Shown: positions 22,357 through 31,140 of the stretch, piece after piece | Position numbering within the stretch: position 1 is the first letter of the stretch | Layout of the letters: every line of letters starts with the position of its first letter | Source of the DNA: Trypanosoma brucei gambiense DAL972 | Taxonomy: Eukaryota > Euglenozoa > Kinetoplastea > Trypanosomatida > Trypanosomatidae | Direction: 5' to 3' | NCBI RefSeq assembly: GCF_000210295.1 | Contig: NC_026744.1 | Span: forward strand, 3,720,001-3,784,000 | DNA length: 64,000 nt | Program-made: the position numbers and the translations under genes | The notes under the pieces: generated by a model | Databases searched by the model: none | Told to the model about the DNA's origin: nothing | The model's input: only the letters and a program-made list of their open reading frames with translations

Positions 22357-25302
22357 TTTTATTATCTCAGAAGGAAGGGGGAAAACAAAAAAAAAATAAT
22401 ATCATATGAACAACAACAACAGCAACAAAACTTTTCTTTAAAAATGTCTGCTGAAAGCGAGGTGTTCGAATGTTTTTTTGTTTTTTCTTTAATTTTTACC
22501 TTCTTTCCGTTTCTTTTTATTCAAAGGGTTCCTCTTCATATACGGACGTAATATTATATATTATATCAAAATATTAACATATTGTCCGGACCCTTGTGCG
22601 AGTGTGTTTTATTCATTTATTTTGTTTTTTTTTGTTTTTAAAAATATATAATTCATGCATGGTGGCAGTTCCACCACGCTGAGCGATATTGGACAAACAA
22701 ACATCGAAAGTGAAAAATATTAATAAAAATAGTAATAATAATAATAATAGTGGTGATGAAGGAAATAGGAACAAAAAAAAAAGGTAAATAAGTGGAAAGT
22801 AAGAAGAAAAAGAAGTTGCAACTCAGAAAAATTATTAGAAATTTGAAAAAAAAAATAAAGGAAGGTAAAGCAGCTGAACTTCCGTGATCCTTCCGCTGGA
22901 TCATTTTTTTTTTTTAAATCCTTCTTTTTTTTTCTTTTGTGCTTGCGCTTGCTTCCCTTTCTTTTCTCTGTTTCCCCCTTATTTTTGTTAAAATTTGTGT
23001 TAGCCACGGACCACGTCAGGGAATATCACAAAAAGAGAAAACAAAACAAAAAAAATGAAATGAAATGATATGAAGTAAAAAATAAATACAGAAATAAATA
23101 TAGTTAAACCCAAACATATTCATATGCCTACAGCCTACTGTGAGGCGGGTCTGAAAGGAAAATGAGAAATGAATGTTTTCACTTTAAATTCTAATATTTA
23201 CTGCACTTTTTCTTTTTTTGTCTGTCCTTTTTTTTCTTTATCCCCCTCTTCTCCTCTACCCTTCTTAAAATTCATTTTCCCCCGTGCACTTATTTGGCAA
23301 ATATTACCATTACCATCACCATTACAACTTCCACCTCTTCCGTTTTGCATCATTTGTTCCCACTTTTTTTTCCCCCTCTTTTCTATTTTTCGTGTATTTG
23401 CCTTTCCCTTTGTCATTACTCTTCTTTTTTTTTTTTACTTTTTTCCCTTAATATTAAATATCATTTCTTATGCGCACAACCATTTCTTCGTGCTTCTTCT
23501 TTTTTTTTTTGTTCCCCCATTTCCCCTCCTTTCCCGCCTAAATATGCATTTACTTCGTGTTCCGGTGATGTATTTACTTTTTGTCTTAAGGTGAGGCATG
23601 AGAGGACGTGAGATAAAATGAAAAGGGGACGAAAAATACTGAAGGAATTTTATCGAATGATCGCCGATTATTATTACTATTATTACTACTATTATTATTA
23701 TTACTACTGTTTTTGTTATTTTTCATGTTGGCGCCGTCGTTTCGTCTTGGTTTCTTCACAGTGCATTTTTATTTTTGTCCCTTTGTTGTTTGGGTCGTTT
23801 TGCTCTTTTTTTTTTCTCTTTTTTTTTTTTTAAAAAAAGGGGGGGGGAGGAGCAACCACTTCGGAATACCCGCGTATTTTTTTTTTTCATTTAATCAGGA
23901 AGCGATTTTAAGGGAAAAGAATAGCGGAGTGAGGGGGAAAGAAAGCAAAAAAAAAACAAAAAAAGGAGGAAGGAAGAAAGTCAGCATAAGGTGAAGAAAT
24001 GGGAGAGAAATGTAGTAAATTTTTTAAAAAAAGAAAAGGTGTGCGCATAGGAAGTAATACGAGGGTGGAGGGAGGACCGAGTTTTTACTTACTTTTTTTT
24101 TTTTACTTGTTGTTGTCGCTTACATGTGTTTCAGCAAAATAAATGTGTGGGGCAATGTATTTGCCATGTTTGGTGTTGTTTTCTTTTTTAATGGTTCGTG
24201 TTGTATTGTGTGAGTTCCTTTTTCCGTTTCGGATGTTGTTACGCTGATGGCTAGTTTTGTTGTTACACTGGCACTGAATAGCTCGCTATGTTATAACACT
24301 TACATATCAATCAACATTTCCTTTCTCTTACGTTGTTATATGGACATTAATTTTTGTAAGAGTTTTTTGTTGTAATCCCCCCCTATTTCCTACATATTAT
24401 TATACAAGAGGCTTCCCTTCCTTTGCCACTGTTTTCTTTTCTTTTCTTTCTTCTTCTTCATGGTCTCGTCTGGATGACTTTCCATTTTGTTTGTTTTTTC
24501 ATGTGTCTTGTGTGTTTCCTGCACGTCTACTTGTTAACATTATTCAGATATTGTTATTGTCATTATCATCACTTTCTTTCCTTTTCTTTCCCTTTCTTTT
24601 CCTCTTTTTTTAAAAAAATCTCTCTGACTGTTGGATTTTGTCCTCGTCGACTCACAGTGCTGACAAGAAAGTAAAAAAAAAAGGAAAAAAAACATATATG
24701 CGCGTATATGCATGTAAAGGTTGGATTTCTCCTGTACTTTCATTTATTCATGGATAATATGGATAATGTGGATAAATGGTTCTTGTTGATTTATTAATTC
24801 TACGTTTTTATCCTTACTTTTATCATTTTCTTCCCCCTCTCTCTTTCTCTTCCTCTCTGTGTCTGTTTATGTATCATTTTCAATAAGGATTTTACGGCCT
24901 AGCCGAACTACCTTAAATTTGATCCTCATATCACCCGTTTCTATTCTCATTGTTATTGTTATCATTTTGAATGTTTTAAATTTGCGTGCTGCATCATTAT
25001 TATTATTATTTGAATCGCAGCGAGTGAGTAATTCATTGAACTTAATCGAGGTATTTTAGCAAGGAAGGAAGGGGAAAAAGCAAAAAAAAAAACAAAAGAA
25101 GAAAACTACACAAATTAACCGACCTACTGGAGATCGCAAAAAGGGACTTCACTTTGTTTTGTTTTCACTCTCCAGAAAGCAAAACATAACCAAAGTGGTG
25201 GTTTAACATTTTTTTTCTTTCAAGGATATACACAAAAATAAGCCAAATTAGTGGAGGCGCTACAGTTACGTTTTAGGGCCCAGTCTATACATATATATTT
25301 CT

Positions 25303-25337
25303 CTCTAGGTACAGTTTCTCCTTCTGTTTCTTCTGAG
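25303..25337 (+). promoter_or_regulatory. Trans-splice acceptor region for VPS23
   Basis: C/T-rich sequence with AG at 25307-25308, 25313-25314 and 25336-25337, upstream of ATG 25341. It places the 5' end of the mRNA just before that ATG and excludes the longer in-frame extension that begins with GTG at 25251. An earlier T-run/AG lies at 25208-25223. Confidence 0.55.
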
Positions 25338-25340
25338 AAA

Positions 25341-26705
25341 ATGAATGATAGGGAGTTGCGGGCTTACACAAAACTCGATGTCCTCAAGAGGCACTATAGC
25401 GCACTAGCGGCGGAAGCACTGCACGACTACATCAACGACTTTATGCCATACACAGAAAATTTCAAAAACATTTCATGTCACTTCTGCAACAATGACAAAC
25501 AACTTCTTTTAACTTTGGATTGTCCGATCTATGTGATGCCGCCAGGTGTAAATGCCGCTGCTGCGCCCCGTCAGGGTTTGGTGCATCCGCTGCGTGTTGA
25601 AGTTGTTTTTTTGGCCAACTTCCCAAACTCTGCTCCCACCGTTAAACTCCTTCCGAATACGTTTCGTTGCGGCAATTTAACCGAATGGCGTGTGCGTCCG
25701 GCTTCTAGCATCATGGATGAAGATGGTGCCATTCACTTGGAGAAGTTGGCGCTTCTTGAACAGGCTGTGGTCCCGTATTCTCTTTTAGAAATACTTGTGG
25801 CACTTACTGAGCAGTTCGAAGCAGAATTCCCGCTAACTCCATCAGAGAGGGAACCCATCGGACAAAACCCCTCCATAGCCACTGCCACGCCACCCGTTTC
25901 CTCGATTGTAAATTCTGTTGTTAATAGTACTTTTTGTCCCACAGACGGTTCGGCTCCACCCAACGTTATGCCTGTGCCTGAAATGCCGACAAGTGACCCA
26001 TCTGTTGTTGGCCCACATAACCAACTTATTCAAGGGGCGTGCGATGCAGTCATGATTCATTTGCTCTTCAAGGCAGATGCTTATTTGGATACGCGAGCTA
26101 AGGCTTTGGAATACCTAAAAACGTTAGACAAGGCATCAAATGAACTGCGCAGTGCACTTGCAACACTTGAGAAGAATAAGGAAGAGCTACTGAAGTTCTC
26201 TCCCGCCCCCGGCAGAGTTGAAGACCTCACCACCACCCTGGAGCAAGTCGCGAATTCTATGGAAACACACTCCGATTGTATCGTACCAGCGGATGAGGTG
26301 CACGCTCGGGCGTTAGAGTTGTTAGGGGACATTCACTCCCTGGACGATGTGTTGGAGTTGTTGGAGCGGTCTCTACGGCATGGGCAAATAACGTGCGAGG
26401 AATACGTTCGTCGTGTTTCTGATGTTGGTCGGCAGCAATTTGAAGCTCGGTTTCTCTTTGACCGTTTAACGGCTGCGGTCCGTGGTACCCAAAGATGTGG
26501 TACGCCGCTTCCTTCTGATGTCGTGCCGACGACAAATGCACGAGAAGAGCCATCCGCAACTCAACCGACAACACTGGCTGAGGTGATTAAGCAGCTGCAT
26601 GAGGAGTTTCCTGATGTTGAATTGGATGTTGTTAAAGCGGTGCTTGAGGTGACGGAGATGAACCTTTCTGAGACCCGCGTACAGCTTCATGCCATTATGT
26701 CGTAG
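25341..26705 (+). CDS. VPS23: VPS23/TSG101 ESCRT-I subunit with C-terminal CUE-like domain
   Basis: 454 aa from ATG 25341. Residues about 1-165 form a UEV domain (an E2 fold without catalytic Cys): LLLTLDCPIYVM, HPLRVEVVFLANFPNSAPTV, and a hydrophobic C-terminal helix SLLEILVALTEQFEAEF. A Pro/Thr-rich linker follows (about 170-235), then a helical stalk (about 245-305, LFKADAYLDTRAKALEYL) and a steadiness box (about 315-390, DDVLELLERSLRHGQITCEEY). These three parts define VPS23/TSG101, the ubiquitin-binding ESCRT-I subunit for endosomal sorting. The last 44 residues (LHEEFPDVELDVVKAVLEVT) read as a CUE/UBA-like ubiquitin-binding domain, which TSG101 of animals and fungi lacks. The first gene after the 13.6-kb desert. 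Confidence 0.9.
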   Translation: MNDRELRAYTKLDVLKRHYSALAAEALHDYINDFMPYTENFKNISCHFCNNDKQLLLTLDCPIYVMPPGVNAAAAPRQGLVHPLRVEVVFLANFPNSAPTVKLLPNTFRCGNLTEWRVRPASSIMDEDGAIHLEKLALLEQAVVPYSLLEILVALTEQFEAEFPLTPSEREPIGQNPSIATATPPVSSIVNSVVNSTFCPTDGSAPPNVMPVPEMPTSDPSVVGPHNQLIQGACDAVMIHLLFKADAYLDTRAKALEYLKTLDKASNELRSALATLEKNKEELLKFSPAPGRVEDLTTTLEQVANSMETHSDCIVPADEVHARALELLGDIHSLDDVLELLERSLRHGQITCEEYVRRVSDVGRQQFEARFLFDRLTAAVRGTQRCGTPLPSDVVPTTNAREEPSATQPTTLAEVIKQLHEEFPDVELDVVKAVLEVTEMNLSETRVQLHAIMS

Positions 26706-26914
26706 TGGAGAAGCAACTCTATTGGGATATGCGCGAACGTGCTGTGAGAAGTGGAATTGGTTGGTATGTTACGTACAATAGCGCTGCTGCACTCCCTACT
26801 TGTGTTGTAACATTTGGAGTGTTTGTATAAATTCGAGTGGTCAGTGTTTGTTTGTGCGCGTGTGTGTGTGTGTGTTGAGCGCTTTTCCTTTTTATAGACG
26901 CCCGCGCCAACGGG

Positions 26915-26933
26915 GTCGCACGATAGGTGCGAC
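26915..26933 (+). repeat. Short GC-rich stem-loop in the probable VPS23 3' UTR
   Basis: GTCGCAC, a 5-nt loop GATAG, and GTGCGAC: a perfect 7-bp stem in otherwise AT-leaning UTR. Could be a regulatory RNA element; no family recognised. Confidence 0.6.
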
Positions 26934-27608
26934 TTATTAGCAGGAATTGGGAATTAATAGCGATAGTAAACTACGGTCGATTTTGTTTTGAGTGATGCAG
27001 AGGTGGGCTGTTGGTTCCGTTTGCGTATTTAAAAAAAAAAAAAATTGTTATTCTGTGTAGTCGGACGGCGGGCTGTAACTCTCGTTTTTTTTTCTATGTC
27101 GGCTGCCTCCCGGCTACGTTATTTATTTGCTTGAGTGGGATATAGCTTGGCCGATGATTACTCAACTGTGATTAAAGTCCTTGACACCAGTTTAAATATT
27201 CAGTATTTCTTTTTCTCCCCTTTTTGTAGGTGCGCTGCTGCCTCTACAAGTTCAGTTTGAATACGTTGTTGTTGGAGACGAGGAAAAGATTGATTTTCTT
27301 CTCCCTTTTGGGCTTGTCGCCCTTAACTTTTTTTTGTACCCCTTCGTATAAAGGGAAAGGGAACGTCTCCCACCTCGTAAGACGTGTAATGTGTGTGTGT
27401 GTGGCATGGGGGGGGGGGGACCATATGTTATGCACGAAAAAGTTGTACCGTAATGTACGAATGCGTGGTGAAACCTAGAGGCACTCTTCTCCCTTTTCTT
27501 CCCATATGTAGGCTTATTCGTACCGTTGTCTTTGTTCTCTTTGCAACCATTTTTTACATTGGAAATGTTAGGCAAGATAAGGCGCCACTTCTTCGACATC
27601 TCCTGAGT

Positions 27609-27633
27609 TACCACTTCCCTTTGTTGCTGTCAG
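27609..27633 (+). promoter_or_regulatory. Trans-splice acceptor for the jouberin-like gene
   Basis: A tract TACCACTTCCCTTTGTTGCTG then TCAG with AG at 27632-27633, 45 nt before ATG 27678. A second AG at 27669-27670 is closer. Either supports 27678 as the start, not the GTG-initiated extension. Confidence 0.5.
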
Positions 27634-27677
27634 GTAGCTCCCGTTCCGCAGTACCGAATATATTTTACAGAGCAAAC

Positions 27678-30638
27678 ATGACTAGTTTAAATGGCAGCAA
27701 GAGTGCTGCATATGGAACGTTGAAGTTCACTAACCGGATGGGTACGCCATTGCCATCACCTTCAAAGAAGTTGAAGTCGGCACCGGCAGCTACCGGCGTC
27801 CCACCGCCACCCGTCACTTTAGCGGTTGAGAATCGGACCTCCTCCACCAGCCCGAGGACACCTGTTGCCATGTGTGAAACTTCTGTGGTTTCTTCACCCA
27901 ATGGTTACAACCCTCCTTTGCCCACAATTTCAGATGCAGCTTCGGGGCAGGGGACTGGAAACGGTACTACGAACATAGACGGTGTCGCATATAACCACAG
28001 TCGTCGCCGTAGGCAGCGTGGGCCAACCGGAAAAGCGAGTACGGATAACAATAACACCGCGGAGGTTGCCGCATCATCTCCGGGTGCTCAACCATCTTGT
28101 AATTCGTACGATTCCGGTGGCACATATAATTCATTCTGGTCCCCCAGAGCAACAAATGCGGATGTTTTAGGATGGTCAAAAGTTGAGGATCACCAAGTTC
28201 CTACGGATGATGTGCAATTAGGCTCTCACACACGTAGATATGGTGGTTCCCTCGGAGCTGTACCGCGACTATCTGTAAAGGTGCTGGGGATGAGCCCACT
28301 TCACGCCAATCTGCTTGTTGCTCGTCCGTTCGTACGCGTATGGCTGCTAGACGGCCACACCGGGAGAAATCTGATCAAAACAGAGTTTCTACGTTCGTCT
28401 TTTGGGGTAACGCACCCCGTTGATCTCCGGTGTCGTCACACAAGAGCACCGTGGTGGGGTGCCGAGCTCCTTTTCTGTGTGCATTCATCTCTCATTGAGG
28501 AACCGTCAGTAGATCCACTCTTACTGATGGAGGTGCTTGAAAGTGGTGAGGAGGCGATTAACGGTGTTCCCGTTCCGCGAGACGGTTTCTACCCCGTGTG
28601 TTGGGGATTCCTGAAGCTGAGGAGTGCGAATGGAAGGATGAACATGGGGAAACGTTTGAATATTCAAATGTTTCCTTTCCCCGGGCGTGTATCTGTTCTC
28701 ACAAGGCTAATGCAACAGTTGCCATCCTTCTTGTTTCGCTCCCGAAGGGGGGTGGACGGGGATGATATTGGGCCTTTACACAGCCAAGAAACCACAGAAT
28801 ACGAGATGTGTTGTGCCTCCGATGCGGTTAAAGGCAACGGTAACACGTCCACGCCACCGGCAATCTTTTACACGTACAAGCGCGCCCAAAACCGTCAGGT
28901 TCCATACGCTGCAACTCTACTCATTTCGCTGAGATGGGAAGATGACGTTTCATATGTCCCCAGTGAAGCGCATATATTACCGAGTGAGGAATGTTTTCTC
29001 GATCAAATGCCGGTTTCGCAGGACCACAAACCCAGGAGCACCGCAAGAAGTGCATACTCCGGACGTCCGTGGTCCACGGAAGACAAGAGTGCCAGATATG
29101 GTATAAATACCACAGCTTTAGGGAGATCTTACTTGCGCAATGAGGATGAGCGAGTGGTGCCTCCACCATTGGTTGTACAGAGCACTCAGATTGTCGGAAA
29201 AGTTACTTGTATAACATTTGCCGGCGTTGAATCTCTGATGGCACTCGGTGTAACGGACGGAGCTGATTACTTGATTCAGCTTCGCCATGCGCTGGTGTGT
29301 GGCGCTCCGATTTTTGGTGTTTGCCGTGGGCATGCTGGTCACATACATAGTGTTACATTTCGAAGGGATAGCCAACTGTTGCTATCTAGTTCATCAGACA
29401 AAACTGTGAGGGTGTGGCGGTTGGATAATTTTCCTTCCGCCACAATTTCCTACCAGGTGATGATCGTTCCGTGCCTATGTACCCTGCCACATAGTTTCCC
29501 GCTGTATGATAGCGTGTTCTTTGAAAGCGTTATTGTAACTTGCGGTTTTGATCCGCGGCTCTTTGTATGGAACTACAAAGAATTCGACAACCAAGAAGTG
29601 GAAACCACGATTGAAAGGGAGCAGTACAACCACAGCGGTGCGGCATGGCAACCCGGAAGAGTTGGCAGCGTACCATTGAGTAGTACAAACTTCAACATCA
29701 CCACGGCGGGGTGTGGTGTGGGGCAGGTTGTGTATGAAACAACTGGCGATGATGGAGTAGTCGTTCGTGCGCTTTCCGCTTCGGATCGTGGACGTCTCTG
29801 GTCTGTCGATACTTTAGGGAATGTGTTGATTTGGCATTCTGAGGATGGTGTCACGCTTGATGGCAGTACCCAATGGAGGATAAGGACGCGCTACCGTTTC
29901 AAATGCCCAGGGGCTACTAAAGTAGAAGTGCATGGGGATAGGGCTTTAGTGACGTGTGAGAAACATCCTGTGGCGTATTTGATTGATGTCATGAGCCACC
30001 AACTGCTACACACCATTTATATGCATCAGAAACCGTACATCCCTGTCGTTACACTCCTCCCTGATGGCGAGGCATTTGTGGCGTGTACCTGTGATGGGCG
30101 GTTGCTGTATTGGGAGTGCTTCTCCGGTACGCTATGTACTCCACTTAGTGGTTACGGTGCCATTCGCACTCACGGGAGTCCTCGCCGCATTGTGTGGTCG
30201 CCCAACCAACAGCTAGCAGCCGTTCTCGGTTCGTGGAACCACAGCAGTTTGGCAAAGAGGGAATCACATAGTTCGTTTATGGCACTTACAATCGTTGGTG
30301 CTCCAAGGGAAGAGGGAAATGTTTTACTGCGGACAGATGCTCATTCTGAAGCTAAGTTTCGCTCTCGCCTTATCAGTGGTGAGGCGAGTCCTCCTCTAAC
30401 GAGAGTCAGCTCAGCAGGAACGTCGGAATCACCCCTATGGGCCACCGCTGGCCAACCCCAGTCCTCGCGACCCGTCGGGGCGATGCCTTCCTCCATTTTT
30501 GAGAGTAAAAGTTCTCGCATCGACAACATCGTTGCTGTATGGAAGCAACTTACATCCCGTCACCGATGTCGTAGGAGTGAGGAACCTCCGTTTACTGCCA
30601 ACAGTGGTATCGACAAGTATGTTGCAGAAAATGTGTAA
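27678..30638 (+). CDS. Jouberin (AHI1)-like protein with C2-like and WD40 domains
   Basis: 986 aa. Residues 1-190 are Ser/Thr/Pro/Asn-rich and disordered. Residues about 195-335 hold a C2-like block in which ARPFVRVWLLDGHTGR, GFYPVCWGFLKL, ANGRMNMGKRLNIQMFPF follow the order and wording of the domain ahead of the WD repeats in jouberin. WD40 repeats start near 505 (KVTCITFAGVESLMALGVT) and include HAGHIHSVTFRRDSQLLLSS and SSDKTVRVWRL near 551-583. Jouberin acts at the ciliary transition zone in animals. No C-terminal SH3 domain is visible; the tail (about 900-986) is Ser-rich. The alternative is a generic C2-WD40 protein. ATG 27678 is preferred because the extension to 27393 begins with GTG and contains the acceptor. 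Confidence 0.72.
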   Translation: MTSLNGSKSAAYGTLKFTNRMGTPLPSPSKKLKSAPAATGVPPPPVTLAVENRTSSTSPRTPVAMCETSVVSSPNGYNPPLPTISDAASGQGTGNGTTNIDGVAYNHSRRRRQRGPTGKASTDNNNTAEVAASSPGAQPSCNSYDSGGTYNSFWSPRATNADVLGWSKVEDHQVPTDDVQLGSHTRRYGGSLGAVPRLSVKVLGMSPLHANLLVARPFVRVWLLDGHTGRNLIKTEFLRSSFGVTHPVDLRCRHTRAPWWGAELLFCVHSSLIEEPSVDPLLLMEVLESGEEAINGVPVPRDGFYPVCWGFLKLRSANGRMNMGKRLNIQMFPFPGRVSVLTRLMQQLPSFLFRSRRGVDGDDIGPLHSQETTEYEMCCASDAVKGNGNTSTPPAIFYTYKRAQNRQVPYAATLLISLRWEDDVSYVPSEAHILPSEECFLDQMPVSQDHKPRSTARSAYSGRPWSTEDKSARYGINTTALGRSYLRNEDERVVPPPLVVQSTQIVGKVTCITFAGVESLMALGVTDGADYLIQLRHALVCGAPIFGVCRGHAGHIHSVTFRRDSQLLLSSSSDKTVRVWRLDNFPSATISYQVMIVPCLCTLPHSFPLYDSVFFESVIVTCGFDPRLFVWNYKEFDNQEVETTIEREQYNHSGAAWQPGRVGSVPLSSTNFNITTAGCGVGQVVYETTGDDGVVVRALSASDRGRLWSVDTLGNVLIWHSEDGVTLDGSTQWRIRTRYRFKCPGATKVEVHGDRALVTCEKHPVAYLIDVMSHQLLHTIYMHQKPYIPVVTLLPDGEAFVACTCDGRLLYWECFSGTLCTPLSGYGAIRTHGSPRRIVWSPNQQLAAVLGSWNHSSLAKRESHSSFMALTIVGAPREEGNVLLRTDAHSEAKFRSRLISGEASPPLTRVSSAGTSESPLWATAGQPQSSRPVGAMPSSIFESKSSRIDNIVAVWKQLTSRHRCRRSEEPPFTANSGIDKYVAENV

Positions 30639-31140
30639 AGTTTTCATTTGGTTGCTTCTTAACACTGCATAAGCGCGTTGTGGGGAACGTCACAACGCCG
30701 AGATAAGCACGCGTGCGATGTGTGAAAAAAAAAATTGTCTGTTTGATTTGTTGTGCGCTATCACTCACTGCAAGCACTGCTGCAGTCACGTGCATTTTAT
30801 TTTTACCCTTGACCGTAGGGGGATGTTATTTTTTTTTTCTTGCTGTTGTGTCGTAGAAGAAGAGAGGTATGTATAGAGCGGTGGAGGAGACTGCTTTTCA
30901 TTTTATCGGATCCATGAGTTTGTTGGGATAAACATTAACTTATTTTTTTTTTGTTCTTATGCCCTTCACCAATACAGTGCTTGCTGTGGCCACCAATGAC
31001 ATAGTTTCTGCGTATTTGCTCACCTGCTACACTTACGAATTTGACTGTATGTGCCACACCCAACTTTTTCCCTCCCCCTTGTAATATCTTTCATTCGTAG
31101 AGATAACCGCTACTGACATTATACACAGTTATAAGGAGAC
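30639..31140. other. Spacer between the jouberin-like gene and CCT5
   Basis: About 500 bp with T-runs at 30829-30839 and 30942-30952 and a strong C/T tract near 31066-31098 ahead of the CCT5 start. No credible ORF. Confidence 0.6.
31062..31100 (+). promoter_or_regulatory. Trans-splice acceptor for CCT5
   Basis: TTTTTCCCTCCCCCTTG, then TCTTTCATTCGTAG with the AG at 31099-31100, giving a 40-nt leader without ATG. Confidence 0.6.

Larger units (their letters stand above)
11683..25340. other. 13.6-kb gene desert of alternating purine and pyrimidine blocks
   Basis: No ORF here has protein-like composition; all are strings of Phe/Ser/Leu or Lys/Glu/Arg/Asn reflecting base composition. Seen directly: purine-rich + strand blocks (for example 14390-14640, 16010-16290, 17250-17750, 19540-19790, 22000-22120, 23850-24060) alternate with pyrimidine-rich blocks (13480-13730, 14640-15010, 17760-18110, 18880-19190, 20640-21000, 21120-21620, 23180-23590, 24090-24660). 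(TA)n arrays recur about every 1-2 kb, trinucleotide AAT/ATT arrays are common, and several inverted repeats are present. No tandem array of about 147 bp, no retroelement and no strand switch are visible. The flanking genes are co-directional. It could be an exceptional 3' UTR/spacer of the RRM gene or a chromosomal element (origin or centromere-like). A minor part at about 24060-24420 and 24840-25060 has more normal complexity. Confidence 0.75.
26706..27677. other. Spacer between VPS23 and the jouberin-like gene
   Basis: Contains a (TG)n near 26858-26875, a GC hairpin at 26915-26933, an A-run at 27030-27044, a G-run near 27409-27419 and the acceptor of the next gene. No credible ORF. Confidence 0.6.

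Noticed and set aside
12000..25000. Many ORFs of 60-270 codons on both strands in the desert
   Set aside because: All are homopolymer-like strings (Phe/Ser/Leu/Tyr or Lys/Glu/Arg/Asn) dictated by T-rich or A-rich runs, including the longest (20641-21459); none has a mixed, protein-like composition.
11683..25340. Classical T. brucei centromere repeat array
   Set aside because: No tandem repeat of around 147 bp or any other long period could be seen; only mono-, di-, tri- and tetranucleotide repeats. A non-repetitive centromere is still open and is listed as a hypothesis.
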